From Actinomycetota bacterium (GTDB taxonomy: Bacteria > Actinomycetota > Acidimicrobiia > Acidimicrobiales > AC-14), in assembly GCA_040754375.1 (NCBI GenBank), contig JBFMCT010000027.1, positions 7,720-47,454 on the forward strand: a stretch of DNA of 39,735 bases, in the 5' to 3' direction. The notes beneath the pieces were generated by a model, which was given only the letters and a program-made list of their open reading frames with translations, did no database searches and was not told where the DNA came from. How positions within the stretch are numbered: the stretch's first letter is position 1; every line of letters starts with the position of its first letter. Shown in pieces: positions 13,261-21,489 of this stretch. Position numbers and translations under genes: made by a program.

Positions 13261-13728
13261 TTGAGGAACGTTCGTGGCAGGAAGGCCCTGGTGGCGGTGG
13301 GCATAGCAGCAGCAGCGATGGTGAGCGCTCCCCAGGCCGCGGTGGCCCAGCACAGGACGTTCAACTACGCGGTCGTGGCCGTGGACTTCGCCTTCCGGGG
13401 GATCCCGGGCGTGCTGCCCAACGGGACCTACAACACCAACTTCATCAACCTCGGCCATGCGCCCCACGTCATCGTCCCGATCAACCTCGGGCCCGAGTGC
13501 GCAGACCTCACCCGGGCCGAGCTGATCGCGGCCTTCGACCTGGGTGAGGAGGGCTTCTTCGAGATGTGCCCCGACGCGTCGGTGGGGGGTGAGGCCTTCG
13601 CTTTCGGAGGCGAGCGGGCCAAGGCCCCCCTCACCCTGACCCCCGGTCGCACGGTCTTCGCCTGCTTCGTGAACCGCCACTACGCGCTGGGCATGATCTC
13701 CGAGACCACGGTCATCAACATCGGCTGA
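13261..13728 (+). CDS. Secreted cupredoxin-like protein
   Basis: 155 residues from TTG 13261 (GTG alternatives lie further in). A basic start (RNVRGRK), a hydrophobic core and AVA-Q form a signal peptide cleaved near residue 29. The mature part is a beta-rich sandwich: NYAVVAVDFAFRGIPGVLPN, TYNTNFINLGHAPHVIVPIN, then LTLTPGRTVFACFVNRHYAL and MISETTVINIG. This is the pattern of plastocyanin/azurin-like domains. H69, C135, H140 and M145 stand in the order His...Cys-x4-His-x4-Met expected for a type-1 copper site. Residues 80-110 form an insertion with two more Cys. Electron-transfer or copper-binding role is inferred; no redox partner is adjacent. Upstream in-frame codons back to 13159 look non-coding. 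Confidence 0.65.
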   Translation: MRNVRGRKALVAVGIAAAAMVSAPQAAVAQHRTFNYAVVAVDFAFRGIPGVLPNGTYNTNFINLGHAPHVIVPINLGPECADLTRAELIAAFDLGEEGFFEMCPDASVGGEAFAFGGERAKAPLTLTPGRTVFACFVNRHYALGMISETTVINIG

Positions 13729-13770
13729 CGCCCTGGGCTACCAGCGTGCCCGGCGGAGTTCTGGGCCGTG

Positions 13771-13795
13771 GGGGCCGGTTGGCACGACCGGCCCC
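13771..13795. terminator. Stem-loop between convergent genes
   Basis: GGGGCCGGT, 7-nt loop, ACCGGCCCC: a 9-bp perfect stem in the gap between the cupredoxin-like gene and the permease gene. There is no T tract. It could serve both strands. Confidence 0.55.
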
Positions 13796-13877
13796 GGATC
13801 AGGAGAACGAGAAGAGGGGCGGGAGCACGACCACGACAGTGGCCGCCCACAGGGCGACCACGGGCTGTTAGCCGGTC

Positions 13878-14774
13878 TCAGCGCCGGCTGGCCATGCCCG
13901 CCGAGCCCCGGGCCAGGCGGCGGTCGATGCGCTCCTCCAGGCCGAGGCCCACGAAGGCGAAGCTGCAGACGACGAAGGCCACGCACAGGCCCGGGGGCAC
14001 GATCCACCACTTCCAGGCGCCGGTCAGGAACGCCCCCCGCTCGGTGGCGAACTGGATCATGCTCCCCCAGCTACGGCGCACCGGGTCCCCTAGGCCCACG
14101 AAGCTGAGGGCGACCTCGAGCAGGATGGCGATGCTCACCACCCGGACGAACTGGGCGATGAGCAGCGGGGTCACGGCCGGCACCACGTGGCGGCGTAGGA
14201 GGTAGGGCCCGCGGGCCCCGAAGGTACGGGCGGCCAGCACGTGCGCCCGCTCTCGCACGGAGAGGACCTGGCTGCGCACGATCCGGGCGGGCTCGGCCCA
14301 CAGGAGGAAGGCCACCAGGATCACCTGGGTGCGCATGCCCCGGTCCAGGTAGGACGCGACGACGATGATGAGCGGGATGGTGGGTACTACGAGGGCGAAG
14401 TCGACGGCCCGCATGAGCACGGCGTCGGCCGCCCCCCGGCGGTAGCCGGCGGCGGCACCCAGAAGGCCCCCGACCACTACCGCGATCGACGCGGCCGCCA
14501 CCCCGATCCCCAGCGATACCCGGGCGCCCCCGATCAGCTCGCTGAGGATGTCGTGGCCGATGTCGTCGGTACCCAGCGGGTGGGCCCGGCTCGGTTCCAG
14601 GAAGGGCCGCCCCGCCCGTTCCCCGGCCCCGTAGGGGGCGAGCGCCGGCCCGAGGACGGCCAGCAGAGCGAAGACGGCCAAGACGACCCCTCCGGCCACC
14701 ACCAGGGCCCGGCTGCCCCGGCCGGTGGGGCGCCCCCTGCGTCCCTCTCCCCTGCCCCTGCCCGACTTCCTCAT
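13878..14774 (-). CDS. dppC: Dipeptide/oligopeptide ABC transporter permease, DppC-type (system 1)
   Basis: 298 residues. A basic N-terminus is followed by a first helix (ALVVAGGVVLAVFALLAVLG), the periplasmic segment SRAHPLGTDDIGHDILSELI typical of DppC/OppC, and five further helices. The EAA-type loop lies in HVLAARTFGARGPYLLRRHV. The C-terminal helix region around WKWWIVPPGLCVAFVVCSFA is standard. It forms the channel with the DppB-type protein encoded just upstream (4-base overlap). It is the last gene of the four-gene operon 19290-13878. The substrate could be peptides, nickel or sugars; the family does not settle this. Confidence 0.9.
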   Translation of the reverse strand: MRKSGRGRGEGRRGRPTGRGSRALVVAGGVVLAVFALLAVLGPALAPYGAGERAGRPFLEPSRAHPLGTDDIGHDILSELIGGARVSLGIGVAAASIAVVVGGLLGAAAGYRRGAADAVLMRAVDFALVVPTIPLIIVVASYLDRGMRTQVILVAFLLWAEPARIVRSQVLSVRERAHVLAARTFGARGPYLLRRHVVPAVTPLLIAQFVRVVSIAILLEVALSFVGLGDPVRRSWGSMIQFATERGAFLTGAWKWWIVPPGLCVAFVVCSFAFVGLGLEERIDRRLARGSAGMASRR

Positions 14775-15814
14775 CGCTGCACGCGAGGGTCGAGGCGGGG
14801 ATAGATGAGGTCACCCACGAGGTTGGCGCCGACCACGATGACCGTCAGGACGAACAGCCCGCCCTGCAGGAGCGGGTAGTCGCGTCCGAACGACGCCTCC
14901 AGCAGCAGCGACCCCACGCCGCGATAGGTGAACACCCGCTCGATGATCACTGCCCCGCCGGCCAGTGCGCCCACGCGTAGCAGGACGCTGGTGGCGATGG
15001 GCAACGAGGCTGCGGGGAGGGCGTGGCGTACGGCGATGGTCCGCTCCCTGAGGCCCTTGGCCCGGGCCACGAGCACGTAGTCGTCACGGATGACGCCCAG
15101 CAGAGACGCCCGGGCCAGCAGGAAGACGGCGCCGACGCTGGACAGCACGAGGGTGGCCGCCGGCAGGACGAGGTGGTGGGCGATGTCACCGACGCGGGCC
15201 AGCCCGGTCGTGCGGTCGAGCGACATGTGCCCGAAGAGCGGGAACCATCGCAGGGTGGCCGCGAACCAGATGAGAAGTAGCAGGCCGATCCAGAAGGGCG
15301 GCGTCGACTCCAAGAACGTGAACAGCGCGATCGACCCCGTGTCCCGCCGCCGACCGCGGCGCCAGGCCGCCAGCGCGGCCAGCGCCACGCCCAGCACGGT
15401 ACTGACGACCAGGGCCGTCCCCACCAGCAGCAGCGTCCACGGGAGGCGCTCTCGCAGCAGGGTCGAGACGGGCTTGCGGTGGCGGAACGAGCAACCCAGT
15501 TCCCCCCGGGCCAGGCCCGCCATGTACCGGCCGTACTGGACGACCAAGGGCTGGTCGAGACCGACGCGCGCCAGCTCGTCGGCGATGGTCTCAGGGGGCA
15601 GACGGTTGGCGTCTTCGCCCAGCAGGAGGTCCACCGGGTTGCCGGGCATCATCCGAGGCAGGGCAAAGTTGGCGCTGGCCGCCACCAGCACGATCAGCAG
15701 GTACTGCGGGCCCCTTACCGCCAGCCGGCGTAGGGCCCGGTGGCGCCGGCGGGGACGCGCGGCCGGCACCGCCGGGCCCACGGGCGTGGCGTCCGCCGCG
15801 GCCGGGGCGGCCAT
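14771..15814 (-). CDS. dppB: Dipeptide/oligopeptide ABC transporter permease, DppB-type (system 1)
   Basis: 347 residues from ATG 15814, 15 bp after the binding-protein stop. N-terminal helix YLLIVLVAASANFALPRMMPG is followed by the DppB hallmark GNPVDLLLG and the periplasmic stretch GLDQPLVVQYGRYMAGLARG ending LGCSFRHRKPV. Later helices include the EAA loop DYVLVARAKGLRERTIAVRH, and it ends RDYPLLQGGLF plus LDPRVQR, as usual for the family. It partners the DppC-type permease with overlapping start and stop. The Ala/Pro/Arg-rich first 30 residues are probably cytoplasmic. Confidence 0.92.
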   Translation of the reverse strand: MAAPAAADATPVGPAVPAARPRRRHRALRRLAVRGPQYLLIVLVAASANFALPRMMPGNPVDLLLGEDANRLPPETIADELARVGLDQPLVVQYGRYMAGLARGELGCSFRHRKPVSTLLRERLPWTLLLVGTALVVSTVLGVALAALAAWRRGRRRDTGSIALFTFLESTPPFWIGLLLLIWFAATLRWFPLFGHMSLDRTTGLARVGDIAHHLVLPAATLVLSSVGAVFLLARASLLGVIRDDYVLVARAKGLRERTIAVRHALPAASLPIATSVLLRVGALAGGAVIIERVFTYRGVGSLLLEASFGRDYPLLQGGLFVLTVIVVGANLVGDLIYPRLDPRVQR

Positions 15815-15829
15815 GGGCGGCGGGACCGA

Positions 15830-17470
15830 TTACCTGGGCGCCAGCAGGGACGCCTTGTTCAGGATCCCGACGCCCTTGTAATAGACCCACCGGTCGAATG
15901 TCGATTCGCGGTAGGGGAAGATGTCGTCGGGATAGAAGATCGGGTAGGCCGGCATGTCCCGGGCCAGGACCTCCTGCATCTGGGCCAGCAGGCGGTTGCG
16001 GGTCGCCTCGTCGACCGCCCTGGTCTGCTGGTCGGCCAGCTCGTCGTACTGGGGGTTGCGGTAACCGGACCGGTTGAGCGTGCCCACCGACGGGTTGGAG
16101 TGGAACAGCGAGCGCAGGAAGTCGGGGTCCTGCTGCACGGCCGCGGCCCACGAGAACAGAGCGATCGTGTAGTCGCCCCGGGACTGGCCGATCTGGTAAT
16201 CAGGCCAGGTGCGGTTGCCGGCGGTGGCCTGGTCGAGGGCGGCCACATTGAGCTTGACGCCGACCCGGGCCACCGACTGGCTGAGGATCTCCGCGGCCCT
16301 CACGGCCACAGGGTCGTTGCTGCGCACCAGGAGCTCGAACTCCAGCGGCGACCCGTCCATCTCTCGCACCCCGTCGTTGTTGGTGTCGCGGAACCCGAGC
16401 CCGTCGAGCAGCGTGCGTGCCCGGTTGAGGTCGAGCGGGCCCTCCCGGGTGGCGGGGTTGGACCACGGCACCGAGCGGTGGACGAAGCCCGGGCTGCCGG
16501 TGGCCCCGGCCCCCAGCAGGGCGGTCTGGACGATGTCGTTGCTGTCGACGGCCGCGGCCATGGCCTGGCGGAACTCGGGGCGTTCGAACGGGGCCCGGCC
16601 GGTGTTCATGTACAGGTACCAGCCCCGGTAGCCGGAGCCGCCGGCCGTCTTCAGCCCGCCCTGGTTGAACTGGGCCCTCAGCTCGGGCGTGATCGAAACC
16701 GACACGGCGTCGGCGTCGCCGCTCTGGACTGCCGTGAAGGCCGCCTGGTTGTTGCCGATGATGGGCATCACGATCTCGTCGACGATGGGCCGGCCCTTGA
16801 AGTAGTCCGGGTTGGCCTGGAAGCGGTGGACCTGGCCCTCGACGTACTCCACCATCCGGTAGGGCCCGCTGCCCACGGGCAGCATCGTGACCTCGTCGAG
16901 GGGGTTGGTGATGGCCGACCACACGTGCTGGGGGATGATCGGCATGTCAGCCAGCGGGTTGAGCACGAACGACGCCTTGGGTTCTCTGAGGACGAACACC
17001 GCGGTGGTGGCGTCGGGGGTCTCCACCCGTTCGATGTTGGTCAGCACCCAGCGCGGCCTGGGGTTGGCCTGCAGGTACTCCACGGTGAACTTGACGTCGG
17101 CCGAGGTGAGCGGGCGCCCGTCGTGGAAGGTGACGCCCTCGTGGAGGCGGACGGTCCAGCGCAGCCCGCTCGGGTCGGAGCTGTACTCCCGGGCCAGCCA
17201 CGGCTCGGGCCGGCCGTCGGGGTCGAGCCACACCAGGGTGTCGTAGACCAGGGTCATCATGTAGTAGCCCGGGTAACCCGAGCCCTGGGTCCAGGGCGTG
17301 AGGTTGCGCTCCCCGGGCGCGATGGTGGCAAAGCGCAGGGTGGCGACCTGAGGGATCGTCGTGGTCACGCCTGGCTCCGGTTGGGCTGTCCCCCCGTTGC
17401 CGCTGTCGGAGGAGCAGGCGGCGGCGACCAGCCCCAGCCCGATGAGCATCGCCGTCAGCTTCCTTCTCAC
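15830..17470 (-). CDS. dppA: Peptide ABC transporter substrate-binding lipoprotein (system 1)
   Basis: 546 residues from GTG 17470, which overlaps the stop of the ATPase gene (GTGA). Signal peptide and lipobox LVAAAC put the lipidated Cys at residue 19. The mature protein is an SBP_bac_5 family member: NLTPWTQGSGYPGYYMMTLV, EPWLAREYSSDPSGLRWTVR, then LHEGVTFHDGRPLTSADVKF, the most conserved signature of the family. The C-terminal half (RTLLDGLGFRDTNNDGVREM) has the usual acidic loop. It sits outside the membrane and delivers substrate to DppBC. Much of the longer 758-residue frame upstream is a shadow of the ATPase gene. Confidence 0.92.
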   Translation of the reverse strand: MRRKLTAMLIGLGLVAAACSSDSGNGGTAQPEPGVTTTIPQVATLRFATIAPGERNLTPWTQGSGYPGYYMMTLVYDTLVWLDPDGRPEPWLAREYSSDPSGLRWTVRLHEGVTFHDGRPLTSADVKFTVEYLQANPRPRWVLTNIERVETPDATTAVFVLREPKASFVLNPLADMPIIPQHVWSAITNPLDEVTMLPVGSGPYRMVEYVEGQVHRFQANPDYFKGRPIVDEIVMPIIGNNQAAFTAVQSGDADAVSVSITPELRAQFNQGGLKTAGGSGYRGWYLYMNTGRAPFERPEFRQAMAAAVDSNDIVQTALLGAGATGSPGFVHRSVPWSNPATREGPLDLNRARTLLDGLGFRDTNNDGVREMDGSPLEFELLVRSNDPVAVRAAEILSQSVARVGVKLNVAALDQATAGNRTWPDYQIGQSRGDYTIALFSWAAAVQQDPDFLRSLFHSNPSVGTLNRSGYRNPQYDELADQQTRAVDEATRNRLLAQMQEVLARDMPAYPIFYPDDIFPYRESTFDRWVYYKGVGILNKASLLAPR

Positions 17471-19290
17471 AGGTTCCAGCCTCCCGTAGCCCGCCCATCG
17501 CCTGGCGAATGGGTCGTTATAGGTTCGCGCGTCCCGAGCCTGGCTGCTGCCTGAACGAGGGCTCGGGTGACCCGATGGGCCGGGGAGGCGATCACGTCGG
17601 CCCCCGGGCCGGTCTCGACGACCTCGCCGGCATGCATGACGACCAGGCGGTCGGCCACCTTGCGTACCAGTGCCAGGTCGTGGGACACCACGATCATGGC
17701 CATGCCCCGGGCCAGCTGCTGGTCCTTGAGCAGCACCATCAACTTCGCCTGCTCGGAGGCGTCGAGCATAGAGGTCGGCTCGTCGGCCAGGAGCAGGCGG
17801 GGGCCCAGCACCAGGGCGCGGGCCACGGCCACCCGCTGGAGCTGGCCACCCGACAGTTCGTGGGCCCGGCGGGCCATGAAGGCGTCGGTCTGGGGCAGGC
17901 CAACGGCGGCCAGGGCGGCGGCTACCTCCAAGCCCCGCTGGGCCGAGGTCCCGCTGTGCTGTACGTCGAGCGGCTCGCGCACGACCTCGGCGACCGACAG
18001 GAGCGGGCTCACGGCCTCGAACGGGTCCTGGAAGACGACGGCCACCCGGCGCCGGAAGTCGGCCCACTCGTGGCGGCCGAACGAAGCGAGAGGCCGGCCC
18101 TCCCACTCCACCGCCCCTCGGTCAGGCGCCTCCACGCCGACGAGGACCTTCACCAGGGTCGACTTGCCCGAGCCGGTCTCGCCCACCACCCCGACGACCT
18201 CGCCCTCGCGTACCTCCAGGCTCACGCCCTGAAGGGCGGTGACCGTCCGGCGCATGCCGGTGCGGTAGGTCTTTGTGACATCGGTGGCCGCCAGGCGGGT
18301 GAGGACGCCTCCCCGCAGGCACAGGATGCGGCGCCCGGCGACGGGCGCCAGCTCGGGCTCCCAGCTCGCGCACTCGTCGATGGCCTGGGTGCAGCGAGGG
18401 TGGTAGGGGCAGCCGGTCGGGGGGTCGGCGGGGTCGGGCGCCGCTCCCCGGATGCCCCGAAGGTCCTTCTGGGTGCTCATCGACGGGTAAGCGCCGACCA
18501 GATCGCGCGTGTAGGGGTGGCGGGGGTCGTCCAGGACCCTCGCCGTCGGCCCGTGCTCGACCACCATCCCGCCGTAGAGAACAGCCACCTCGTCGGTCAG
18601 GCGGGCCACCAACCCGAAATCGTGGGAGATGACCAGCAGCCCTACCCCCTCCTCGCGCCGTAGCCGGTCCAGGGTGTCGGCGATGGCGGCTTTGGTCGAG
18701 CTGTCGAGGCCCGACGTGGGTTCGTCGAGCACCAGTAGGGGCGGGTCACAGGCCAGGGCCATGGCCAGCATGGCCCGCTGGCGCTCGCCCCCCGACAGCT
18801 CGTGGGCATAGCGCTCCAGCAGGTCGGGGCTCAGCTCGACCAGCCGGGCGAGGTCGCTCGCCTTGTCGCGGGCGGCGCCGCGGCTCAGTCCAAGGTGCAG
18901 GCGCATGGGCTCGGTGACTTGGGAACCGATGGTCCGCACCGGGTTGAAGCCCCGGCCCGGGGCCTGGATCACGTAGGCCGCCGTCCGCCCCCGGTGCCGG
19001 CGGACGGCCTCGGCGCTTGCGCCCACCAGTTCCTCTCCGCCCAGGCGCACGCTGCCCCCGATCGCGGCCTCGGCGGGCAGCAGGCGCAGGGCGGACAGGG
19101 CCAGCGTCGTCTTGCCGCTACCCGACTCCCCCACCACTCCCACCGCCGACCCCGTGCTCACCGAGAGAGTGACCCCCCGCAGCGCTTGGACCTCGGCCCC
19201 GCCCGGGTCGTAGGTCACCCGTAGGCCCGACAGCTCCAGCCGCGGGCCCGATGCCCCCTCTCCCCCGCCCGTGCCCTCCCCCGCAGCCAT
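17467..19290 (-). CDS. dppD: Fused double ATPase of peptide ABC transporter (DppD-DppF, system 1)
   Basis: 607 residues from ATG 19290. Two complete ABC domains lie in one chain. The first has Walker A GESGSGKTT, signature ELSGGERQRAMLAMAL, Walker B LLVLDEPTSGLD and H-loop ISHDF. The second has GETGSGKST, ELSGGQLQRVAVARAL, LLLADEPTSMLD and VSHDL. Between them is the peptide-transporter C-terminal region with a Cys cluster (GCPYHPRC, then DECASW and RRILCL), which in some DppD proteins binds an iron-sulfur cluster. Separate DppD and DppF are usual; the fusion removes the need for heterodimer assembly. It is the first gene of the operon, with its start just past a strong terminator hairpin. The longer frame to 19335 adds non-native residues. 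Confidence 0.93.
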   Translation of the reverse strand: MAAGEGTGGGEGASGPRLELSGLRVTYDPGGAEVQALRGVTLSVSTGSAVGVVGESGSGKTTLALSALRLLPAEAAIGGSVRLGGEELVGASAEAVRRHRGRTAAYVIQAPGRGFNPVRTIGSQVTEPMRLHLGLSRGAARDKASDLARLVELSPDLLERYAHELSGGERQRAMLAMALACDPPLLVLDEPTSGLDSSTKAAIADTLDRLRREEGVGLLVISHDFGLVARLTDEVAVLYGGMVVEHGPTARVLDDPRHPYTRDLVGAYPSMSTQKDLRGIRGAAPDPADPPTGCPYHPRCTQAIDECASWEPELAPVAGRRILCLRGGVLTRLAATDVTKTYRTGMRRTVTALQGVSLEVREGEVVGVVGETGSGKSTLVKVLVGVEAPDRGAVEWEGRPLASFGRHEWADFRRRVAVVFQDPFEAVSPLLSVAEVVREPLDVQHSGTSAQRGLEVAAALAAVGLPQTDAFMARRAHELSGGQLQRVAVARALVLGPRLLLADEPTSMLDASEQAKLMVLLKDQQLARGMAMIVVSHDLALVRKVADRLVVMHAGEVVETGPGADVIASPAHRVTRALVQAAARLGTREPITTHSPGDGRATGGWNL

Positions 19291-19348
19291 GGCCTGGCAG
19301 CGTAGGGCGCCGCCCCCGGCCCAGCGGTGGGGCACGCGGTGCGCGCCT

Positions 19349-19380
19349 GCGCCCCGCCCGGCGGGGACCGGGCGGGGCGC
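19349..19380. terminator. Strong GC-rich stem-loop, 13-bp perfect stem
   Basis: GCGCCCCGCCCGG, 6-nt loop, CCGGGCGGGGCGC. It lies 12 bp beyond the stop of the small secreted protein gene and upstream of the dppD start. Probably terminates the former and isolates the transporter operon. No T tract follows. Confidence 0.7.
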
Positions 19381-19392
19381 CGGTTCTTGGGC

Positions 19393-19743
19393 TCAGCCCG
19401 CGGGCTCGAGGTCGTCGGGGATGCAGAACCACACCGTCTCGTAGCCGACCACGAACAGGCCGTCGTCGTCGTAGACGGGCATCTCGAAGGGCGACGGGTG
19501 GTAACCGGGCGGGCAGTTGATGAAGCTGTCGATGGGCCCGGTCGGCCCGCCGCCCCGCGGGGCCCGCAGGGCCAGGACGGCAACGCCGCCGGTGCGGGTG
19601 GCGGGCTCGTAAGCCACGGTCGTGGCTGCGGGCGCCCCGACGGCTGCGGTCTTCGTCTCGGCCGCGTGAGCGGCGCCGGGCACGAGCAGGGCGGCGGCAA
19701 AGGTGGCCGTCCCCAGGAGCTTGGTGATCGTCGTTCCCCTCAT
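19393..19743 (-). CDS. Small secreted two-cysteine protein
   Basis: 116 residues from ATG 19743; a GAAGGGAGAA ribosome binding site is directly upstream. A classic signal peptide (TKLLGTATFAAALLVPGAAHA) is cleaved after AHA near residue 27. The mature part is an Ala/Thr-rich spacer, a Gly/Pro-rich turn (RAPRGGGPTGPIDS) and a compact end INCPPGYHPSPFEMPVYDDD, then VVGYETVWFCIPDD. The two Cys (in INCPPG and WFCIP) could form one disulfide. No family recognised. It is divergent from the gene for the HWQTA repeat protein, with a shared 185-bp promoter region, and lies between two peptide transporter clusters. A structural or signalling role is possible but unproven. Confidence 0.65.
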   Translation of the reverse strand: MRGTTITKLLGTATFAAALLVPGAAHAAETKTAAVGAPAATTVAYEPATRTGGVAVLALRAPRGGGPTGPIDSFINCPPGYHPSPFEMPVYDDDGLFVVGYETVWFCIPDDLEPAG

Positions 19744-19928
19744 GGTGTTCTCCCTTCGCTGCGGAGGGTGTTTCCCGTCCGTCGGAGGTGAGAGGCCGGG
19801 ACCGGCCCGGACCTGACAACTTTTTCGTCGACGTGGGCCCTTTGGCGGGACCTTGGGCCCTGGGAGCCGGGCCCGATCCGTGGGTGAATGGACCTACGAG
19901 AACGAACGTCCCGGAAGGAGACAACCCC

Positions 19929-20249
19929 ATGAGCGCCAACCCCGTCCTCACCATCGCCGGTGTGATGCCCGGGAGCCCGGAGATGACCCACTGGCAGACG
20001 GCGTCGCACGGGCCGGACATCGCCGCCTCTCGCGGCAACTCCGGTGGCGGGCCCTCGCTCTCGATGGCCGGTGCCATGCCCACCGCCCCCACCGCCTCGC
20101 ATTGGCAGACGGCCTTCCCCAACGGCGAGGCCGTCTACGTCGACGCCCTGCGGGCCGCCGAGGCCCGAGCGGCCATCGCCGCCCATGTCGTCGAGCTGCC
20201 CAAGCCGGCCGCCCGGCGCCGGTCCCGCCGCCAGCTCAAGGCCGCGTAG
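19929..20249 (+). CDS. Small cytoplasmic protein with two HWQTA-ending repeats
   Basis: 106 residues from ATG 19929 with a strong ribosome binding site (GGAAGGAG). Residues 7-25 and 44-62 are two copies of one motif, LTIAGVMPGSPEMTHWQTA and LSMAGAMPTAPTASHWQTA: 11 of 19 positions identical and the others mostly conservative. They are separated by a Gly/Ser-rich linker (SRGNSGGGPS). A C-terminal helix (VDALRAAEARAAIAAHVVEL) and a basic tail (ARRRSRRQLKAA) follow. There is no signal peptide, membrane helix or Cys. The repeat-plus-helix layout recalls precursor proteins with repeated core peptides, but no modification enzyme is adjacent except a methyltransferase 4 kb away. Alternatively it is a small nucleic-acid or protein-binding factor. 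Confidence 0.7.
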   Translation: MSANPVLTIAGVMPGSPEMTHWQTASHGPDIAASRGNSGGGPSLSMAGAMPTAPTASHWQTAFPNGEAVYVDALRAAEARAAIAAHVVELPKPAARRRSRRQLKAA

Positions 20250-20268
20250 GCGCCCCGGCCGGGCCCTT

Positions 20269-20352
20269 CCGTGCTCCCGGCCGGGCCCGCCCGCCCCGCC
20301 CGTCCCAGCCACGGGCCCGGCGGCGGTGCGCATGCCCGAGCCGGGAGCACGG
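20269..20352. terminator. Inverted repeat with long loop after the HWQTA protein gene
   Basis: CCGTGCTCCCGGC at 20269-20281 and its perfect complement GCCGGGAGCACGG at 20340-20352. The 58-base loop is itself very GC-rich and can fold further. It lies just downstream of the gene stop, so termination is likely; a regulatory RNA structure upstream of dppB is an alternative. Confidence 0.45.
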
Positions 20353-20414
20353 TCCTGGCCGGGTGGGCCGTAGGGGCCCGGCGGCAGCTGTGGCCGGCGT
20401 GACCGGCTGTCCCG

Positions 20415-20420
20415 TACCCT
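20415..20420 (+). promoter_or_regulatory. -10 hexamer TACCCT upstream of the system 2 permeases
   Basis: TACCCT ends 7 nt before GTG 20428, the leaderless spacing seen elsewhere in the window. It suggests the permease genes have their own promoter. Confidence 0.4.
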
Positions 20421-20427
20421 CGGCGCC

Positions 20428-21489
20428 GTGAGCGCCGCCCCCGCCGTCGATGCCCCCGGCGGCACGCTCGCACCCGACCCCACAGCGTCCCCGGCCGGGC
20501 CCCGCCGGGCGCGCCACCGGGCCGCGAAGACCATCGCCCTGTACGCCGTGACGCTGTGGGCGGTGGTGACCCTGGTCTTCTTCCTCCCCCGCTTCCTGCC
20601 CGGCGACCCGTTGCGCCAGCTCGACGACCCCGACAGCATCGGGTTCGTCTACGACGCCGCCGCCCGTGAGCGGGTGGCGGCCTACTACGGGCTCGACAAG
20701 CCCCTGTTCGTGCAGTACCGCGACTACCTGGGCGACCTGGTGCGGGGCGACTTCGGGTGGTCGATCTCCCAGAACACCGAGGTCTCCACCCTCATGCGCA
20801 ACCGCCTGCCGTGGACCCTGCTGTTGACGGGCAGCGCCCTCATGCTGTCGTCAGCCATCAGCTTCATGGCCGGGGTCACGGCCGCCTGGAACCGGGGGCG
20901 CTTCAAGGACCGCGCCCTCATCGTGGTGCTGTCTGCGTCACGGGCCATCCCCGAGTACGCCATCGCCAGCGCCCTGCTCATCATGTTCGCGGTGACGTGG
21001 CCGATCTTCCCCCAGGCCGGGGCGCGCACGCCCTTCGCCACCTACGGGTCGGTGTTCGAGCAGGTCGGGGACATCCTGTTCCACCTCGCCCTGCCCCTCA
21101 CGGCGCTGACGCTGGGCCTGGCCGCCAACAAGTTCCTGATCGTGCGCAACACGGTGATCTCGACCCTGGGCGAGGACTACATGGTGCTGGCCCGGGCCAA
21201 GGGGCTCTCGCGCCGGCTCCTCAAGTACCGCCACTCGGGCCGCAACGCCCTGCTCCCCTTCGTCACCGCCTTGGGGGTGCAGGCCGGCTTCGCGGTGGGC
21301 GGTTCGCTCTTCGTCGAGACGATCTTCAACTACCCGGGCATGGGGACGCTCGTCGAACGGGCGGTCACCGGGCGGGACTACCCCTTGCTCCAGGGGTGCT
21401 TCATCCTGCTGGCCATTGTCGTGCTGGTGGCCAACCTCGTGGTCGAGCTGATCTACGGCAAGCTCGACCCCCGGGTGGTGGAGCGGTGA
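20428..21489 (+). CDS. dppB: Dipeptide/oligopeptide ABC transporter permease, DppB-type (system 2)
   Basis: 353 residues from GTG 20428. The N-terminal tail is Ala/Pro-rich. The first helix IALYAVTLWAVVTLVFFLPR leads into FLPGDPLRQL and the conserved stretch YYGLDKPLFVQYRDYLGDLV, DFGWSISQN. The EAA loop is DYMVLARAKGLSRRLLKYRH, and the end RDYPLLQGCFILLAI plus KLDPRVVER is as in DppB. It overlaps the next permease by 4 bases. Unlike system 1, its ATPase and binding protein are on the opposite strand, converging from the right. Confidence 0.92.
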   Translation: MSAAPAVDAPGGTLAPDPTASPAGPRRARHRAAKTIALYAVTLWAVVTLVFFLPRFLPGDPLRQLDDPDSIGFVYDAAARERVAAYYGLDKPLFVQYRDYLGDLVRGDFGWSISQNTEVSTLMRNRLPWTLLLTGSALMLSSAISFMAGVTAAWNRGRFKDRALIVVLSASRAIPEYAIASALLIMFAVTWPIFPQAGARTPFATYGSVFEQVGDILFHLALPLTALTLGLAANKFLIVRNTVISTLGEDYMVLARAKGLSRRLLKYRHSGRNALLPFVTALGVQAGFAVGGSLFVETIFNYPGMGTLVERAVTGRDYPLLQGCFILLAIVVLVANLVVELIYGKLDPRVVER

